Shown one piece after another: positions 1 to 9,093 of a DNA stretch of 64,000 nucleotides. The notes under the pieces were generated by a model. That model was not told the DNA's origin and did not search any database. It saw only the letters and a list, made by a program, of their open reading frames with translations. The translations under genes were made by a program, and so were the position numbers. How positions within the stretch are numbered: the stretch's first letter is position 1; the number at the start of each line of letters is the position of its first letter. The stretch is from Fibrisoma montanum (lineage in GTDB: Bacteria > Bacteroidota > Bacteroidia > Cytophagales > Spirosomataceae), in the NCBI RefSeq assembly GCF_003583365.1, contig NZ_QXED01000005.1:62001-126000 (forward strand), written 5' to 3'.

Positions 1-835
1 CAACCCCCGTGCGGGCGCTGAGCTGGTTGTATTGCCGGATGCGCTCGGTCAGGTTAATCAACTGGCCGGCGATGCCGAGGTAGCCCCGCCGAACGCGCCC
101 GTGCATGATGAGCTTTCCGGCCACCAGCGCGGCCAGATTCGACGAAACCGCGAAACAAATGCCCTGGGCCGGCAGGATCACCGCCGTGTTCACCCCAATC
201 ACATCGCCGTTTGAGTTAACCAGTGGTCCGCCTGAGTTACCGGGGTTCAGGGCAGCATCGGTCTGAATTACGTCGTCGATCAGGCGGCCCGATTCGGAAC
301 GTAACGTCCGGCCAAGGGCGCTGACCACCCCGGCCGTCAGCGAATATTGAAACCCATATGGGTTGCCGATGGCAATGGCAATCTGCCCGACCTGCGTTTG
401 TTTGGAGTCGGCAAATTTGATGGCTTTCAGGCCCTCGCCGTAAATCTTCAAGACGGCAATATCGGTGGCGGGGTCGCGGCCGATCAGCGTAGCATCGTAC
501 TCCCGGCTGGGTTCGTCGTTGCGTTCGGGTACCGTCACGTCAATTTTGGTAGCTCCGGCCACGACGTGGTTGTTGGTAATGACGTACCCGTCCGTCGAAA
601 TAATGAACCCGGAGCCGGAACCGCCCCCGTCGCCCCGACCTGGCCGACGCCGGGAACTGGGCTGATTGTTGTCGGTCGTTTGGCCGCTGACCTTAATCTG
701 AACCACCGAGGGGCTCACTTTTTTGGCTACATTTACGACCGTATTCGAATACGCATCCAGCAGGATTGGGTCCTGATCACCCATACCACCGGCCTGCGAT
801 GAGGTGTCGGCAAATGTCACGAATTGAGTTTCCAT
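1..835 (-). CDS. Trypsin-like serine protease, HtrA/DegP type (partial, C-terminus outside window)
   Basis: The minus-strand frame is open from an ATG at 835 to the window edge (278 codons visible). It is an S1C (HtrA-type) protease domain with the full triad: His90 in TNNHVV, Asp125 in ATDIAV and Ser201 in GNSGGP. A Gly/Arg-rich linker lies near residues 61-75. The frame leaves the window just after the protease domain, where a PDZ domain would normally begin. No signal peptide follows the chosen start, so the protein may be cytoplasmic, unlike classical periplasmic HtrA; an upstream start cannot be excluded. The family degrades misfolded proteins. The call is firm for the fold and triad, not for localisation. 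Confidence 0.9.
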   Translation of the reverse strand, partial: METQFVTFADTSSQAGGMGDQDPILLDAYSNTVVNVAKKVSPSVVQIKVSGQTTDNNQPSSRRRPGRGDGGGSGSGFIISTDGYVITNNHVVAGATKIDVTVPERNDEPSREYDATLIGRDPATDIAVLKIYGEGLKAIKFADSKQTQVGQIAIAIGNPYGFQYSLTAGVVSALGRTLRSESGRLIDDVIQTDAALNPGNSGGPLVNSNGDVIGVNTAVILPAQGICFAVSSNLAALVAGKLIMHGRVRRGYLGIAGQLINLTERIRQYNQLSARTGV

Positions 836-1026
836 ACCTAGTGTTGTTTATCTGGATAGGGAAGGCGCGCCAACATCTGTTCCAGTACAATGCCTTCATG
901 TGTACGCCACGATTAATCAGCCATTTTGTCCTGAACTTGCCGATTTCTGCATGGCCTGGGTATTTATTCATGTATGAAGGCGAATAGAAGCGAAATAAAC
1001 CTGCTAAAACGGCAGAGTAAGTACGT

Positions 1027-1203
1027 ATGACTTTTGACGAATACCTGACGCAGAAGAAGATAAATCCTGATCAGTTTCGGGCGGGTGAGCCGGCGCGTTA
1101 CGCCGAATGGCAGGCCGAGTTTAGCCAGATGCACCCGGAGAGCTTTACAGCGCAGAAAAAATTTTTAATCAACGACATCAGAAGGAAATATAATAATCGC
1201 TAA
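1027..1203 (+). CDS. Small conserved-looking hypothetical protein (58 aa)
   Basis: A 58-codon ORF starts with MTFDEYL and ends with RRKYNNR. It is highly charged (Lys, Gln, Glu, Arg), has no membrane segment or signal peptide, and looks helical. It lies 67 bp upstream of the DUF4332 gene on the same strand, so the two may be co-transcribed. It resembles short soluble proteins seen beside housekeeping genes in Cytophagales, but I cannot name a family. The amino-acid composition and plausible start argue that it is real; its size keeps the confidence moderate. Confidence 0.6.
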   Translation: MTFDEYLTQKKINPDQFRAGEPARYAEWQAEFSQMHPESFTAQKKFLINDIRRKYNNR

Positions 1204-1270
1204 ACTAGCGAATAGATAGCGGCTTGAAGGTCAAGCCGTTTCGCATGTGCTTACCTAAAACCTTTAAATT

Positions 1271-1678
1271 ATGAGTCTTACTCTCGGAGAACTGCGTGGT
1301 ATTACGGATGCTGTTCTAAACGCATTGAAAGCGCAGGGTCTCGGCGACAGCAACGCCCTACTGGAAGCGGCCAAAACCCCACATGGCCGCAAGGAGCTGG
1401 CTTCGGCTGCCGGGATCAATGCTACGATGATTCTGGAATTGGCGAATCGGGCCGATCTGGCCCGGATCAAAGGGGTTGGTCGTGTCTACAGCGACTTATT
1501 GGAAGAAGCGGGTGTCGATACCGTAAAAGAACTGGCCCGGCGTTCGCCCGAAAACCTGCACGCTAAACTGATTGAGATCAATAACGTCCGGCAATTCACC
1601 CAGCGCCCGCCATCTATGGAGCAGATCGCGGATTTTGTTGAGCAGGCCAAAGCCCTGCCAGGCATGCTGGAATATTAA
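1271..1678 (+). CDS. DUF4332 domain protein (helix-hairpin-helix)
   Basis: This 135-residue soluble protein consists of helix-hairpin-helix-like repeats. The segment ARIKGVGRVYSDLLEEAG is the typical DUF4332 signature: a G-V-G hairpin followed by LLEEAGVDTV, resembling DNA polymerase/Rad51-type HhH folds. The N-terminal half looks like a second, degenerate copy. The function of DUF4332 proteins is not established; DNA or protein contact through HhH motifs is an inference. The gene follows a 58-aa ORF and ends at the long palindromic hairpin at 1683-1765, which it shares with the convergent gene on the other strand. Confidence 0.85.
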   Translation: MSLTLGELRGITDAVLNALKAQGLGDSNALLEAAKTPHGRKELASAAGINATMILELANRADLARIKGVGRVYSDLLEEAGVDTVKELARRSPENLHAKLIEINNVRQFTQRPPSMEQIADFVEQAKALPGMLEY

Positions 1679-1682
1679 ACAA

Positions 1683-1765
1683 GGGGAGAAAAGGAGGAGG
1701 GAGGAAAGGAGGAAAGGGATAAGCAATAAATCCTTCCTCCTTTCCTCCCTCCTCCTTTCCTCCTC
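1683..1765. terminator. Long purine/pyrimidine hairpin between convergent genes
   Basis: A polypurine arm (1683-1719, repeats of GGAGGAAA-like words) is followed by an 11-nt spacer and a near-perfect complementary polypyrimidine arm (about 1731-1765). The stem is about 35 bp with few mismatches. It fills the gap between the ends of two convergent genes, so a bidirectional terminator is the simplest reading. Unlike an ordinary terminator, the arms are built from tandem short words and there is no clean U-tract. Confidence 0.7.
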
Positions 1766-2511
1766 TAAAAGTTAACCAACAACCCTACGGATGCGTAGTT
1801 GATCCAGGTGAAGTTGTACACATCATCGACGTCGGCCCCGCCTTCGACAACCCGGTAGCCGGCTTTCAGGCCAACTGCTGGACTAAGCTGATACGCCAGC
1901 CCCGCAAATATGTCTTCCGCCCGCCCGAATCGGGAACCCAGCGCATCCCCCTCGACCAGAATCGTCCACTGCTCCGTAGGCCGGTAGGCTGCATATACAT
2001 TAAGGAGCGGCACGAACCCCACGTTGTCGTAGCCGGTATCCCGGTTTTCGCTCACCAGCCGGACGTTGGCATCCCGTATTTTGGCGGTCAATCCCGCGCC
2101 GACGCGCCAGCGTTCACGCCGTACAAAATCGTAGCGGTACGTCAGCCGGTACGAATTGAAGGTGTAATAAGCCGTGGTGGCCCGATCGGCGGGGAAAACG
2201 ACATTGTTGTAATTGACCGGCTGCGGAAACGCGCCTTCGTACCGAACGGTGAGGGGAGCATACAGCGCTGAAATCGTATGCCGGTCTGCAATGGTGTACC
2301 CAAGCCGAATGCGGTAGAAAACTTTCGGCTTCACCGACAAGTCCTCGGCCAGATTGAACGTTGTCCCTCCCTGGTTGGGTATCCGTACCTTGTTGTAGTT
2401 TGTGCCAAGAACAAGACCCGATTCTAGGTCGAGCCGGACCTGAGCGTGAGCCCAGGCCCAGCCCATGAGTAGCGCGAGAGTAAGCGCCGTAGCGAAGAGA
2501 TTGGTTTTCAT
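1765..2511 (-). CDS. Outer-membrane beta-barrel protein
   Basis: The 248-residue protein starts at the ATG at 2511, which places a clean signal peptide first (MKTNLFATALTLALLMGWAW, cleavage after AHAQ). A longer frame from 2532 would add seven residues before it. The mature part shows alternating aromatic beta strands typical of OprF/OMP_b-brl barrels and ends in a terminal aromatic residue (VGLLVNF), the usual barrel-assembly signal. It lies 58 bp downstream of the diadenylate cyclase gene on the same strand and is probably the last gene of that operon. No substrate can be inferred. Confidence 0.8.
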   Translation of the reverse strand: MKTNLFATALTLALLMGWAWAHAQVRLDLESGLVLGTNYNKVRIPNQGGTTFNLAEDLSVKPKVFYRIRLGYTIADRHTISALYAPLTVRYEGAFPQPVNYNNVVFPADRATTAYYTFNSYRLTYRYDFVRRERWRVGAGLTAKIRDANVRLVSENRDTGYDNVGFVPLLNVYAAYRPTEQWTILVEGDALGSRFGRAEDIFAGLAYQLSPAVGLKAGYRVVEGGADVDDVYNFTWINYASVGLLVNF

Positions 2512-2569
2512 GGATCGTTGTAGTATGGACACCTAACGACCCAGGCAGGTAATGGTTTCGGGGAGTTAC

Positions 2570-3397
2570 TCAGGACGTAATGTTGCCGAGTGGTTTAAGT
2601 CCCGGTTCGTTCAGGTACGTATCCAGGCGGCTCTCCAGCTCGGGCAGACTCAGGTTGGTCGACAACTCGCCGTTGATCGCCAGGGCAAGCCGACCGGTTT
2701 CTTCTGATACGGCAATCACAGCCGCGTCGGTGGCTTCGCACATACCCAAAGCGGCCCGGTGCCGAAAACCCAGCGCCGGTGGCAGTACGTCGTCGTCGGA
2801 TACAGGGAGGATGCAGCGGGCCGCCAGAATGCGTCCGTTGCTGATGATAACGGCCCCGTCGTGCAGCGGGCTGTACTGGCTGAAAATCGACAGCAGGAGC
2901 TGTTTCGACAGGTTGGCGTTGATCAGTTCGCCCGTTTGTATGTATTTATCCAGATCATCATTTCGTTCAATCGCAATCAGCCCTCCCGAAAACTCGGCAC
3001 TGAGGGTCTTGCAGGCGTCGACGATGGGTTTGAGGGGCGTAACGGACTCGGGTAAGTAAGGTTGCCGAAGCAGCCACCGACGCATCAACCGGTTGTTGAC
3101 AACGTTTGTCGATTTGCCAATCAGCAGCAGGAACCGCCGGATTTCCTGCTGAAAAATGATAATCAGCGCGAGCGCACCCACACTGATAAAGTACTCCAGA
3201 ATGGTTGTCAGCAGGTTCAGGCCCAGTGCTTTAACGACCAGGTACAGCAGATACACCAGCAGATACCCGATAAACACCCGACTGGCCACGCTGCCCCGGA
3301 GCAGGTTATAAATCTGATAAATTAAGACAGCAACCAGCAGGATGTCGAGGATATCGAGCCAGCCTACGTCGAGAAAGCCTAATCGGAACAAAAACAT
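2570..3397 (-). CDS. cdaA: Diadenylate cyclase, CdaA type (c-di-AMP synthase)
   Basis: This 275-residue protein makes cyclic di-AMP from two ATP. Three N-terminal membrane helices (about residues 12-30, 41-58 and 66-85) precede a cytoplasmic DisA_N cyclase domain. Both catalytic signatures are present: DGA at 180-182 and RHR at 212-214. The length matches the CdaA family. It starts 27 bp after the RNase Z stop codon and follows STAS and rnz genes, so the four minus-strand genes from 4814 down to 1765 look like one operon. In many Bacteroidota the cyclase gene sits elsewhere; this neighbourhood is worth noting. No regulator such as CdaR is nearby. Confidence 0.93.
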   Translation of the reverse strand: MFLFRLGFLDVGWLDILDILLVAVLIYQIYNLLRGSVASRVFIGYLLVYLLYLVVKALGLNLLTTILEYFISVGALALIIIFQQEIRRFLLLIGKSTNVVNNRLMRRWLLRQPYLPESVTPLKPIVDACKTLSAEFSGGLIAIERNDDLDKYIQTGELINANLSKQLLLSIFSQYSPLHDGAVIISNGRILAARCILPVSDDDVLPPALGFRHRAALGMCEATDAAVIAVSEETGRLALAINGELSTNLSLPELESRLDTYLNEPGLKPLGNITS

Positions 3398-3424
3398 GGT
3401 GGTGAGGTTCGGGTGGGTGCAAAG

Positions 3425-4441
3425 TTAATGCGCCCATTTATTTATTTCGAGTGTTTCGCCTTCGGCTGCCAGATACGTTTCCGGGAAAACGGCTCTGGCC
3501 TCAAGCAGAAACGAGTCGAATCGTTTGTAGCGGGACGAAAAATGGCCAATCATCAGCCGCCCTGCTCCGGCTTTGGCCGCAATGGTAGCCGCCTGCTGCG
3601 CCGTGGAGTGAAATACCTCGGTTGCCCGCTGGGCGTTGTCTTCCAGGAAGGTAGCTTCGTGATACAGCAAATCCACGCCCTGTAGCTGAGGAATCAGCAG
3701 TTCGTTGTACCGCGTATCGGAGCAGTAGGCGTAGGACCGGGCCGGCGGACCTGCCTCGGTAAACTCGGCGGCTGCGTACAGCACCTGCCCGGTTTCGTCC
3801 AGAATGTCGAAGCCTTCTTTCAGCTTTTTCAGATACGGCACCGGTACGTCGTCGGGCAGCCGTTCCCGCAGCAGCCGGAGTTTGTGGGGTTTCTCCTGAA
3901 ACAGGTAGCCCGTGCAGTCGATGCGGTGTTCGAGTGGAATTGATTCAACCGTCAGGTGCGGATGATCCAGCAGCATCGACGGTTGTATGGGGTCGACCGG
4001 CTGGAAATGGAGCGGGTAGCCCAGGCGCGAATCAGACACCCGGAACATGGTCGTCAGGACCTCGTCCAGACCACGTGGCCCGAACAGGTACAGGTCTTCC
4101 GTACGGCCCGACAGGTTCAGCGTCGACAGGAGCGGAGGCAGGCCGAAATAATGATCGCCGTGGAGGTGGCTGATGAAAATATAGCGAAGACGGCTGGGTC
4201 GTATCTTCTGTTCAATCAGTCGAAACTGGGTGCCTTCGCCACAGTCGATCAGCATATACTCGTTGCCGACCGTCAGGAGCTGGGCCGTCGGGTGACGGCC
4301 CAGCGTGGGCGTAGCTGAACCCGCGCCCAGAATCGTGAGCGCGAAGGAATGAACCGAAGTCCGTCCGGCAGGGTCCGGCTGGCCGTGGTTTACGCTAGAA
4401 ATCGGTGTCCCGGCCGCTGCTGACCCCTCCCTCATACTCAT
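3425..4441 (-). CDS. rnz: Ribonuclease Z (tRNA 3' endonuclease)
   Basis: This is a metallo-beta-lactamase-fold nuclease that trims tRNA 3' trailers. The zinc-binding motif HLHGDH is at residues 92-97, the N-terminal ILGAGSATPT strand near residue 37, and further ligands occur in SDTRY, YHEATF and GHFSSRY. At 338 residues it has about 30 more N-terminal residues than usual because no start codon exists nearer to the fold. The chosen ATG at 4441 makes the gene overlap the end of the upstream STAS gene by 47 bp; a second ATG two codons later is equally possible. The overlap suggests translational coupling. Confidence 0.93.
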   Translation of the reverse strand: MSMREGSAAAGTPISSVNHGQPDPAGRTSVHSFALTILGAGSATPTLGRHPTAQLLTVGNEYMLIDCGEGTQFRLIEQKIRPSRLRYIFISHLHGDHYFGLPPLLSTLNLSGRTEDLYLFGPRGLDEVLTTMFRVSDSRLGYPLHFQPVDPIQPSMLLDHPHLTVESIPLEHRIDCTGYLFQEKPHKLRLLRERLPDDVPVPYLKKLKEGFDILDETGQVLYAAAEFTEAGPPARSYAYCSDTRYNELLIPQLQGVDLLYHEATFLEDNAQRATEVFHSTAQQAATIAAKAGAGRLMIGHFSSRYKRFDSFLLEARAVFPETYLAAEGETLEINKWAH

Positions 4442-4814
4442 CGTCGTCCTCGCTGCGGAAATCGTTTTCCAGTTCGTTCATAAACACGGCGTCAATAGCT
4501 TCCTCAACCGTTGGCAGAATGGTCAGGTCGCTGATGTTGGCCGTATCCAGGGTTTCTATCAATTCGTCGTTTTTCGTGACCAGAACAAGCAATCCTACTT
4601 CGTTGACACACTGCCGGTTAATCTTGCGGATCGCCATAATACCCGCATTGTCCACTGTCTGGATGGGGGCCATGTCAACGATAATGTTGCTGTAACCCTC
4701 CCGAAAAAGGCTGCGGCTCAGTGCTTCAAAATCTGTGGGTACGTCGCCCCCGAACTCGCTCTCCGTCAGGCGAATCAGGGCATATTGCTCATTCTTTTCA
4801 ATCGTGTAATTCAT
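4395..4814 (-). CDS. STAS-domain protein (anti-sigma factor antagonist-like)
   Basis: The 139-residue protein has the STAS fold: beta strand TIEKNEQYALIRL, then a helix, then IIVDMAPIQTVDNAGIMAI, where the usual phospho-acceptor D-S is replaced by D-N. The C-terminal tail is acidic (SEDDDEYEGG). STAS proteins of this type act as anti-anti-sigma factors or scaffolds; loss of the phosphorylatable serine would argue against a classical SpoIIAA switch. The ATG at 4814 (MNYTIEK) is preferred over one three codons upstream because it fits the family N-terminus. It is the first gene of the STAS-rnz-cdaA-OMP run. Confidence 0.8.
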   Translation of the reverse strand: MNYTIEKNEQYALIRLTESEFGGDVPTDFEALSRSLFREGYSNIIVDMAPIQTVDNAGIMAIRKINRQCVNEVGLLVLVTKNDELIETLDTANISDLTILPTVEEAIDAVFMNELENDFRSEDDDEYEGGVSSGRDTDF

Positions 4815-4897
4815 GCGTTGCAAAAAGGTTCCGGGCCTAAAAGTAAAACGAATAACCTACAATGTAAAACCGATTCACGGCCGCATTGTCCCGGTTG

Positions 4898-5851
4898 TTA
4901 CGCGGTCGTGAGGGCTTGCCGGACGGCGCTTTCGATGCGATTCAGCGGGTCGGCACCCGGCGCCGGCGCAAAAGGCTGACCCGTAACGGTTTCAAACAGT
5001 TCAACGTAGCGCTTCGTAATCTGGTTTACCCACTCGTCGCTCATCTCGGGCACCGTCTGACCGGTCTTCCCCTGAAAATTATTTGCAATCAGCCATTCCC
5101 TAACAAACTCTTTGGACAATTGTTTCTGCGGCTGTCCGGCCAGTAAGTTTTCGGTATACGTGTCGGCGTAAAAGTACCGCGATGAGTCGGGCGTATGGAC
5201 TTCATCGATGAGGTAAATCCGGTCGTCGAGTTTACCAAACTCGTACTTGGTGTCGACCAGAATCAACCCTCGCCCGGCGGCCATCTCCGTGCCCCGCTGG
5301 AAAAGGGCCAGGGCGTACTGCTCCAACTGGCGGTATTCCGCTTCGCGCACAATACCGCGACTAATGATCTCCTCCCGGCTGATATCCTCGTCGTGACCCT
5401 CGTGGGCTTTGGTGGTCGGGGTGATGATGGGGTGGGGCAGCCGATCGTTCTCGCGCAGGCCATCGGGCAGAGGGACTCCGCAGAGGGTTCGGTGTCCATC
5501 GCGGTACTGCCGCCAGGCGTGGCCGGCCAGATACCCCCGTACCACCATCTCGACCGCATAGGGTTCGCACTTCAGCCCGACGCTGACGTTCGGGTCCGGT
5601 ACGTCGACCAGCCAGTTCGGAACCAGATCGGCCGTGGCCCGCAGGAAGTAGGCCGCCGTCTGGTTCAGCACCTGGCCTTTGTACGGAATTGGCCGGGGCA
5701 GCACGACGTCAAAGGCCGAAATGCGATCGGTGGCGATCATCACCAGCCGGTCTGGAAAGGCGTACACATCGCGCACTTTGCCGCGGTAGAAGCTCAACTG
5801 CCCGTCGAACTGAAAATTGGTTTCGTGAATGGCGTTAGTCGTAGTCGTCAT
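4898..5851 (-). CDS. purC: SAICAR synthetase (phosphoribosylaminoimidazole-succinocarboxamide synthase)
   Basis: This enzyme of purine biosynthesis condenses CAIR with aspartate using ATP. The 317-residue frame starts at the ATG at 5851 ([13 protein letters not shown]); the upstream extension is not family-like. Visible signatures are YRGKVRDVY near the N-terminus (ATP site), [21 protein letters not shown], and LVDTKYEFG followed by [12 protein letters not shown]. The length fits the slightly longer Bacteroidota/yeast-like form. No other purine gene is adjacent. It lies 64 bp downstream of the thiolase gene and may be read from its own promoter. Confidence 0.96.
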   Translation of the reverse strand: MTTTTNAIHETNFQFDGQLSFYRGKVRDVYAFPDRLVMIATDRISAFDVVLPRPIPYKGQVLNQTAAYFLRATADLVPNWLVDVPDPNVSVGLKCEPYAVEMVVRGYLAGHAWRQYRDGHRTLCGVPLPDGLRENDRLPHPIITPTTKAHEGHDEDISREEIISRGIVREAEYRQLEQYALALFQRGTEMAAGRGLILVDTKYEFGKLDDRIYLIDEVHTPDSSRYFYADTYTENLLAGQPQKQLSKEFVREWLIANNFQGKTGQTVPEMSDEWVNQITKRYVELFETVTGQPFAPAPGADPLNRIESAVRQALTTA

Positions 5852-5915
5852 CAAATGATTAATTGTGGTTATACGTTGGGGCCTGGTAGTTGCCAGGCCC
5901 CGACGTGTAACGTAC

Positions 5916-7091
5916 TTATAGTTTCTCCAGCACCAGCGCCGAGGCACCCCCGCCCCCGTTGCAGATACCAACGGCACCGTAGCGGCCTCCGTTCTGCTGA
6001 AGGACGTTCGTCAGGGTGGTTACGATCCGTGCACCCGATGCGCCCAGCGGATGGCCAATGGAAACCGCCCCCCCGAATACGTTCAGTTTCTCCTGCGGTA
6101 CGCCCACGACTTCGCTGAAGGCCAGGGGTACCACGGCAAACGCTTCGTTTACCTCGTAGAAATCGATATCGTCGGGTTTAAGGCCTGCCCGCTCCAGGGC
6201 CAGCGGTACGGCCTTGGTCGGGGCGGTCGTGAACCACTGCGGCTCCTGCTCTGCATCAGCGTAGGCCAGAATCCGGGCCAGCGGTTTCAGACCCAGCTCA
6301 TCGGCCTTCCGGCGGCTCATCACTACCAGCGCCGAAGCCCCGTCGCTGATCGGCGACGAACTCGCGGGCGTTACCGTCCCATCGGGCGTAAAGGCCGGCT
6401 TGAGCGTCGGGATCTTATCGTAAATTACGTTCCTGAATTCTTCGTCTTCAGCAACCGTGACGCTGCCTTTCCGACCCGTTACCTCAACCGGGACGATCTC
6501 CGCTTTGAACTGCTCGCTCTGCGTACTGGCTTCGGTCCGGCGGTACGACTGCACCGTGTAGGCGTCCTGCGCTTCGCGGCTGATGCCGTAGTGTTTCGCG
6601 GTCTGATCGGCAAATACACCCATGGCACATTGATCGTAGGCATCAACCAGCCCATCGCGGGCCAGCCCATCAACGAGTTCGGCGTTACCGTATTTATAGC
6701 CAAACCGGGCTTTCGGGACGTAGTAGGGCGTATTGGACATGCTTTCCATGCCACCCGCTACGATAACATCGGCCAGACCCAGCTGGATCGACTGGGCAGC
6801 CAGCATAATGGCTTTGGTGCCCGATGCGCAGACTTTGTTGATGGTCGTGCACGGCACGCTGGCGGGTAGGCCGGCTTTTAGGGCCGCCTGCTTGGCGGGT
6901 GCCTGACCCAGGTTGGCCGAGACTACGTTGCCCATGTAAACTTCCTGTACCTGATCGGGCTGCACACCCGCGCGGGCCAGCGCACCTTTAATGGCTGCCG
7001 CCCCCAGGTCCGTTGCTGACAACGTCGATAAGGCACCGCCGAAACTACCAATGGGCGTCCGGACGGCTGAAATAATGACTACTTCGTTCAT
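5916..7091 (-). CDS. Acetyl-CoA C-acetyltransferase (thiolase)
   Basis: The 391-residue thiolase condenses or cleaves acetoacetyl-CoA units. The ATG at 7091 gives the canonical start [19 protein letters not shown]. The catalytic residues are all present: the acyl-accepting Cys88 in NKVCASG, His347 in GHPLGASG and Cys377 in [10 protein letters not shown]. The length is standard for biosynthetic or degradative acetyl-CoA acetyltransferases; the two roles cannot be separated from sequence alone. It starts 22 bp after the stop codon of the TPR gene in the Bat-like pair, so it may be co-transcribed, but no beta-oxidation or ketone-body gene is adjacent. Confidence 0.95.
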   Translation of the reverse strand: MNEVVIISAVRTPIGSFGGALSTLSATDLGAAAIKGALARAGVQPDQVQEVYMGNVVSANLGQAPAKQAALKAGLPASVPCTTINKVCASGTKAIMLAAQSIQLGLADVIVAGGMESMSNTPYYVPKARFGYKYGNAELVDGLARDGLVDAYDQCAMGVFADQTAKHYGISREAQDAYTVQSYRRTEASTQSEQFKAEIVPVEVTGRKGSVTVAEDEEFRNVIYDKIPTLKPAFTPDGTVTPASSSPISDGASALVVMSRRKADELGLKPLARILAYADAEQEPQWFTTAPTKAVPLALERAGLKPDDIDFYEVNEAFAVVPLAFSEVVGVPQEKLNVFGGAVSIGHPLGASGARIVTTLTNVLQQNGGRYGAVGICNGGGGASALVLEKL

Positions 7092-7113
7092 GTTGGTTTT
7101 TAGTTGTTGATAC

Positions 7114-7809
7114 TTACCAGCGGTTGCCGGTGGCTGCGGTTCCCGATTCGGAACCCCGGGCCGACCGTAGCAGCGGATACGGCAGGTCATCGGCCTGCAT
7201 GGCATTCAGCAGTTGCAGCGCCTGCTCTTCAGTAAGGTTTAACTGCCTAAACCGGCGCAGCAGATCGTCCTGCCGATTCGACCGCTCGACCAGCTGACCA
7301 CCCATCGGTTTGGGTTTATTGACCTGTTGGGGTTGTTTGGTCGATGATTTCGTTCGGGGGTTGGGAGCCGGCAGCTTGTCCGAATACCGCTGTTTAACTA
7401 ACTCAAAATTGTACCGCGCGGGTTCATTATCGGGATCTTCCAGCAACGCCTGCCGGAAGAGCGACAGGGCGGTGGCGCTATCCCGGCGCAGGCAGGCAAT
7501 AACCCCCAGTTGCGTAGCGGCCACAGTTCGCAGGTCGGGGCGGTCGGAGCGCAGCAGGTTTTCGTATTGCGGCCTGGCTTTACTATACCGACCCAGATGA
7601 AAATACGTATGGCCCAGGTTGAGCCGAACCGCCGGATCAATGGTCGTCGTCAGTCGGCTCAGGTACGCATAGCGGTTGAGCGCACGCACATAGTCGCCTG
7701 CTTTGTAAGCCGCTTCCGCTTCCTGGCGAGCCTGGTTGTTAAGCGAAATCTGATTCAGCAAAAGCGGCTCTTCCCACCATAACCAAAGGGCAATGAAGAG
7801 GTAAATCAT
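7114..7809 (-). CDS. TPR protein of the Bat (aerotolerance) type, BatC-like
   Basis: This 231-residue protein has an N-terminal hydrophobic segment (IYLFIALWLWWEEPLLL) that should act as an anchor or signal, then TPR-like helices at about residues 28-135 (YKAGDYVRALNRY, LGHTYFHLGRYSKARPQYE, DSATALSLFRQALLEDPDN). A basic, low-complexity linker and a C-terminal helix (LTEEQALQLLNAMQ) follow. It lies directly downstream of a VWA membrane protein, the order of batB-batC in Bat operons of Bacteroidota. Bat proteins are linked to stress tolerance and envelope function; the precise activity is unknown. batA, batD and batE are not seen next to it. Confidence 0.75.
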   Translation of the reverse strand: MIYLFIALWLWWEEPLLLNQISLNNQARQEAEAAYKAGDYVRALNRYAYLSRLTTTIDPAVRLNLGHTYFHLGRYSKARPQYENLLRSDRPDLRTVAATQLGVIACLRRDSATALSLFRQALLEDPDNEPARYNFELVKQRYSDKLPAPNPRTKSSTKQPQQVNKPKPMGGQLVERSNRQDDLLRRFRQLNLTEEQALQLLNAMQADDLPYPLLRSARGSESGTAATGNRW

Positions 7810-7864
7810 AGTCTATGAACGTACTGAGGGCCAAAAGTAAGACGAAAGTTCAAAAAAGTCTGCC

Positions 7865-8827
7865 TTACAGCCAAAACGTCCGGATGATAACGAGTAGATC
7901 AAACGCCAGTAACCCCAGGGCGGCCAGCAGGAAGTAATAATATTTGTTGGTGGCAATGAGTACCCGGTTCTGATCAATTGTCCGGCCCGGCAGCGAACGC
8001 AGCGTTGACGCCAGATCATTCACGTACCGGCCCTCGGCGTCGGCTTCAAAATACTGACCCCGGCCGTCGCTGGCCAGACTTTGCAGAAACGCCCGGTTGA
8101 GTCGGGTGCGGACAATCTGCCGCTGGTCGTCGCGGACAAAATCGCGCCCTTCCCGGATCGACGCCCCCGACTCGGTACCGATTCCGACCGTAATGAGCGG
8201 AAGGCCGAAGGTTCGGAGCCGGGCCAGCCCGGCGCGGTCGCAGGGGCCGAAATTTTCGCCGTCGCTGAACAGGACAATGGCTTTGGTGCTCTGGCGCGTA
8301 CTGGGGTCGGTCAGGAGTTTCTGGCGGGCCAGTTCCAGGGCGTTGCAAAGATCGGTGCCGCCCCGGGCGGGTGCACTGGTACGTACGTCCTGAGCCAGTC
8401 GTTTAAACGCTTCGTGATCGGCCGTAAGGGGCGACAGGACAAACGATTCGGATGCGGTAAGGATGAGCCCGAAGCGATCGGAGGGGAGCGTATCGCTTAA
8501 TTGCTGAATGTCGTATTTCACCCGTTCGAGCCGGGTCGGTACTACGTCGGTAGCGTCCATGGAGCGTGACACGTCGACCAGCAGGTACACATCCCGGCCC
8601 ACCGTAGCCACGTTGCGTTCCCCTTCGCCGAACAAAGGGCCCTGCAGTGCCAGCAGCATTAGGGCCAGGTACGTGCTGCGCAGAAAAAATTTGGGAATAA
8701 CGCCCCAGGCCGACGTATTGAGCTGCCGGGCTACCCGGAAGGTGCGTCGGATGTAGAGCGCATAGAGCCCGATAAATAAACCAATGAACCAATATTCAGT
8801 GGCCGAAAAGGAATATAGCCAGTTCAT
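7865..8827 (-). CDS. VWA-domain membrane protein, BatA/BatB type
   Basis: The 320-residue protein has two N-terminal membrane helices (about 12-27 and 50-66), a von Willebrand A domain and one C-terminal membrane helix (YYYFLLAALGLLAFDLLVII). The metal-ion-dependent adhesion site is intact: Asp85-x-Ser87-x-Ser89 in LLVDVSRSMD, with the later threonine in GGTDL and aspartate in LFSDGENFG. The architecture and the TPR neighbour match BatA/BatB of the Bacteroides aerotolerance operon; I favour BatB from the batB-batC order. The Bat proteins probably form an envelope complex; a substrate is not known. Confidence 0.88.
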   Translation of the reverse strand: MNWLYSFSATEYWFIGLFIGLYALYIRRTFRVARQLNTSAWGVIPKFFLRSTYLALMLLALQGPLFGEGERNVATVGRDVYLLVDVSRSMDATDVVPTRLERVKYDIQQLSDTLPSDRFGLILTASESFVLSPLTADHEAFKRLAQDVRTSAPARGGTDLCNALELARQKLLTDPSTRQSTKAIVLFSDGENFGPCDRAGLARLRTFGLPLITVGIGTESGASIREGRDFVRDDQRQIVRTRLNRAFLQSLASDGRGQYFEADAEGRYVNDLASTLRSLPGRTIDQNRVLIATNKYYYFLLAALGLLAFDLLVIIRTFWL

Positions 8828-8926
8828 TACAACGGAGTATCCGGCTGATTCTAACCTGGTTCGGCTTCATCAGTCCGTTCGGAAAAAGGCGAAATTAGCG
8901 ATTTTGAAAAGATTTTGCGGATTAGG

Positions 8927-8959
8927 TTTTGTTGTAAACGGTAAATCCCTCTATATTTG
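8927..8959 (+). promoter_or_regulatory. Promoter of the tRNA-Ser/Pro/Arg operon
   Basis: A -7 box TATATTTG (8952-8959) fits the Bacteroidota consensus TAnnTTTG exactly. A TTTTG (8927-8931) lies 20 nt upstream, the expected spacing for the -33 element. Transcription should start near 8966, about 28 nt before tRNA-Ser. Confidence 0.8.
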
Positions 8960-8993
8960 TGTCCCAATCGCACAGCAAGTGCCGATTTCTCAT

Positions 8994-9080
8994 GGAGAGA
9001 TGCCTGAGAGGCCGAAAGGAACAGTTTGCTAAACTGTCGTACTGGTAACGGTACCGAGGGTTCGAATCCCTCTCTCTCCG
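8994..9080 (+). tRNA. tRNA-Ser (anticodon GCU)
   Basis: An 87-nt cloverleaf has acceptor arms GGAGAGA (8994-9000) and TCTCTCC (9073-9079) and a G discriminator. The anticodon loop TTGCTAA carries GCT, and a long variable arm typical of tRNA-Ser and the TTCGAAT T-loop are present. The 3' CCA is not fully encoded. It is the first gene of a three-tRNA operon. Confidence 0.97.
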
Positions 9081-9093
9081 CAGGCAAGACATT

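Noticed and set aside
5195-6118. Plus-strand frame of 307 codons across purC and the thiolase end
   Set aside because: It spans two genes with full catalytic motifs on the other strand, so it is a shadow.
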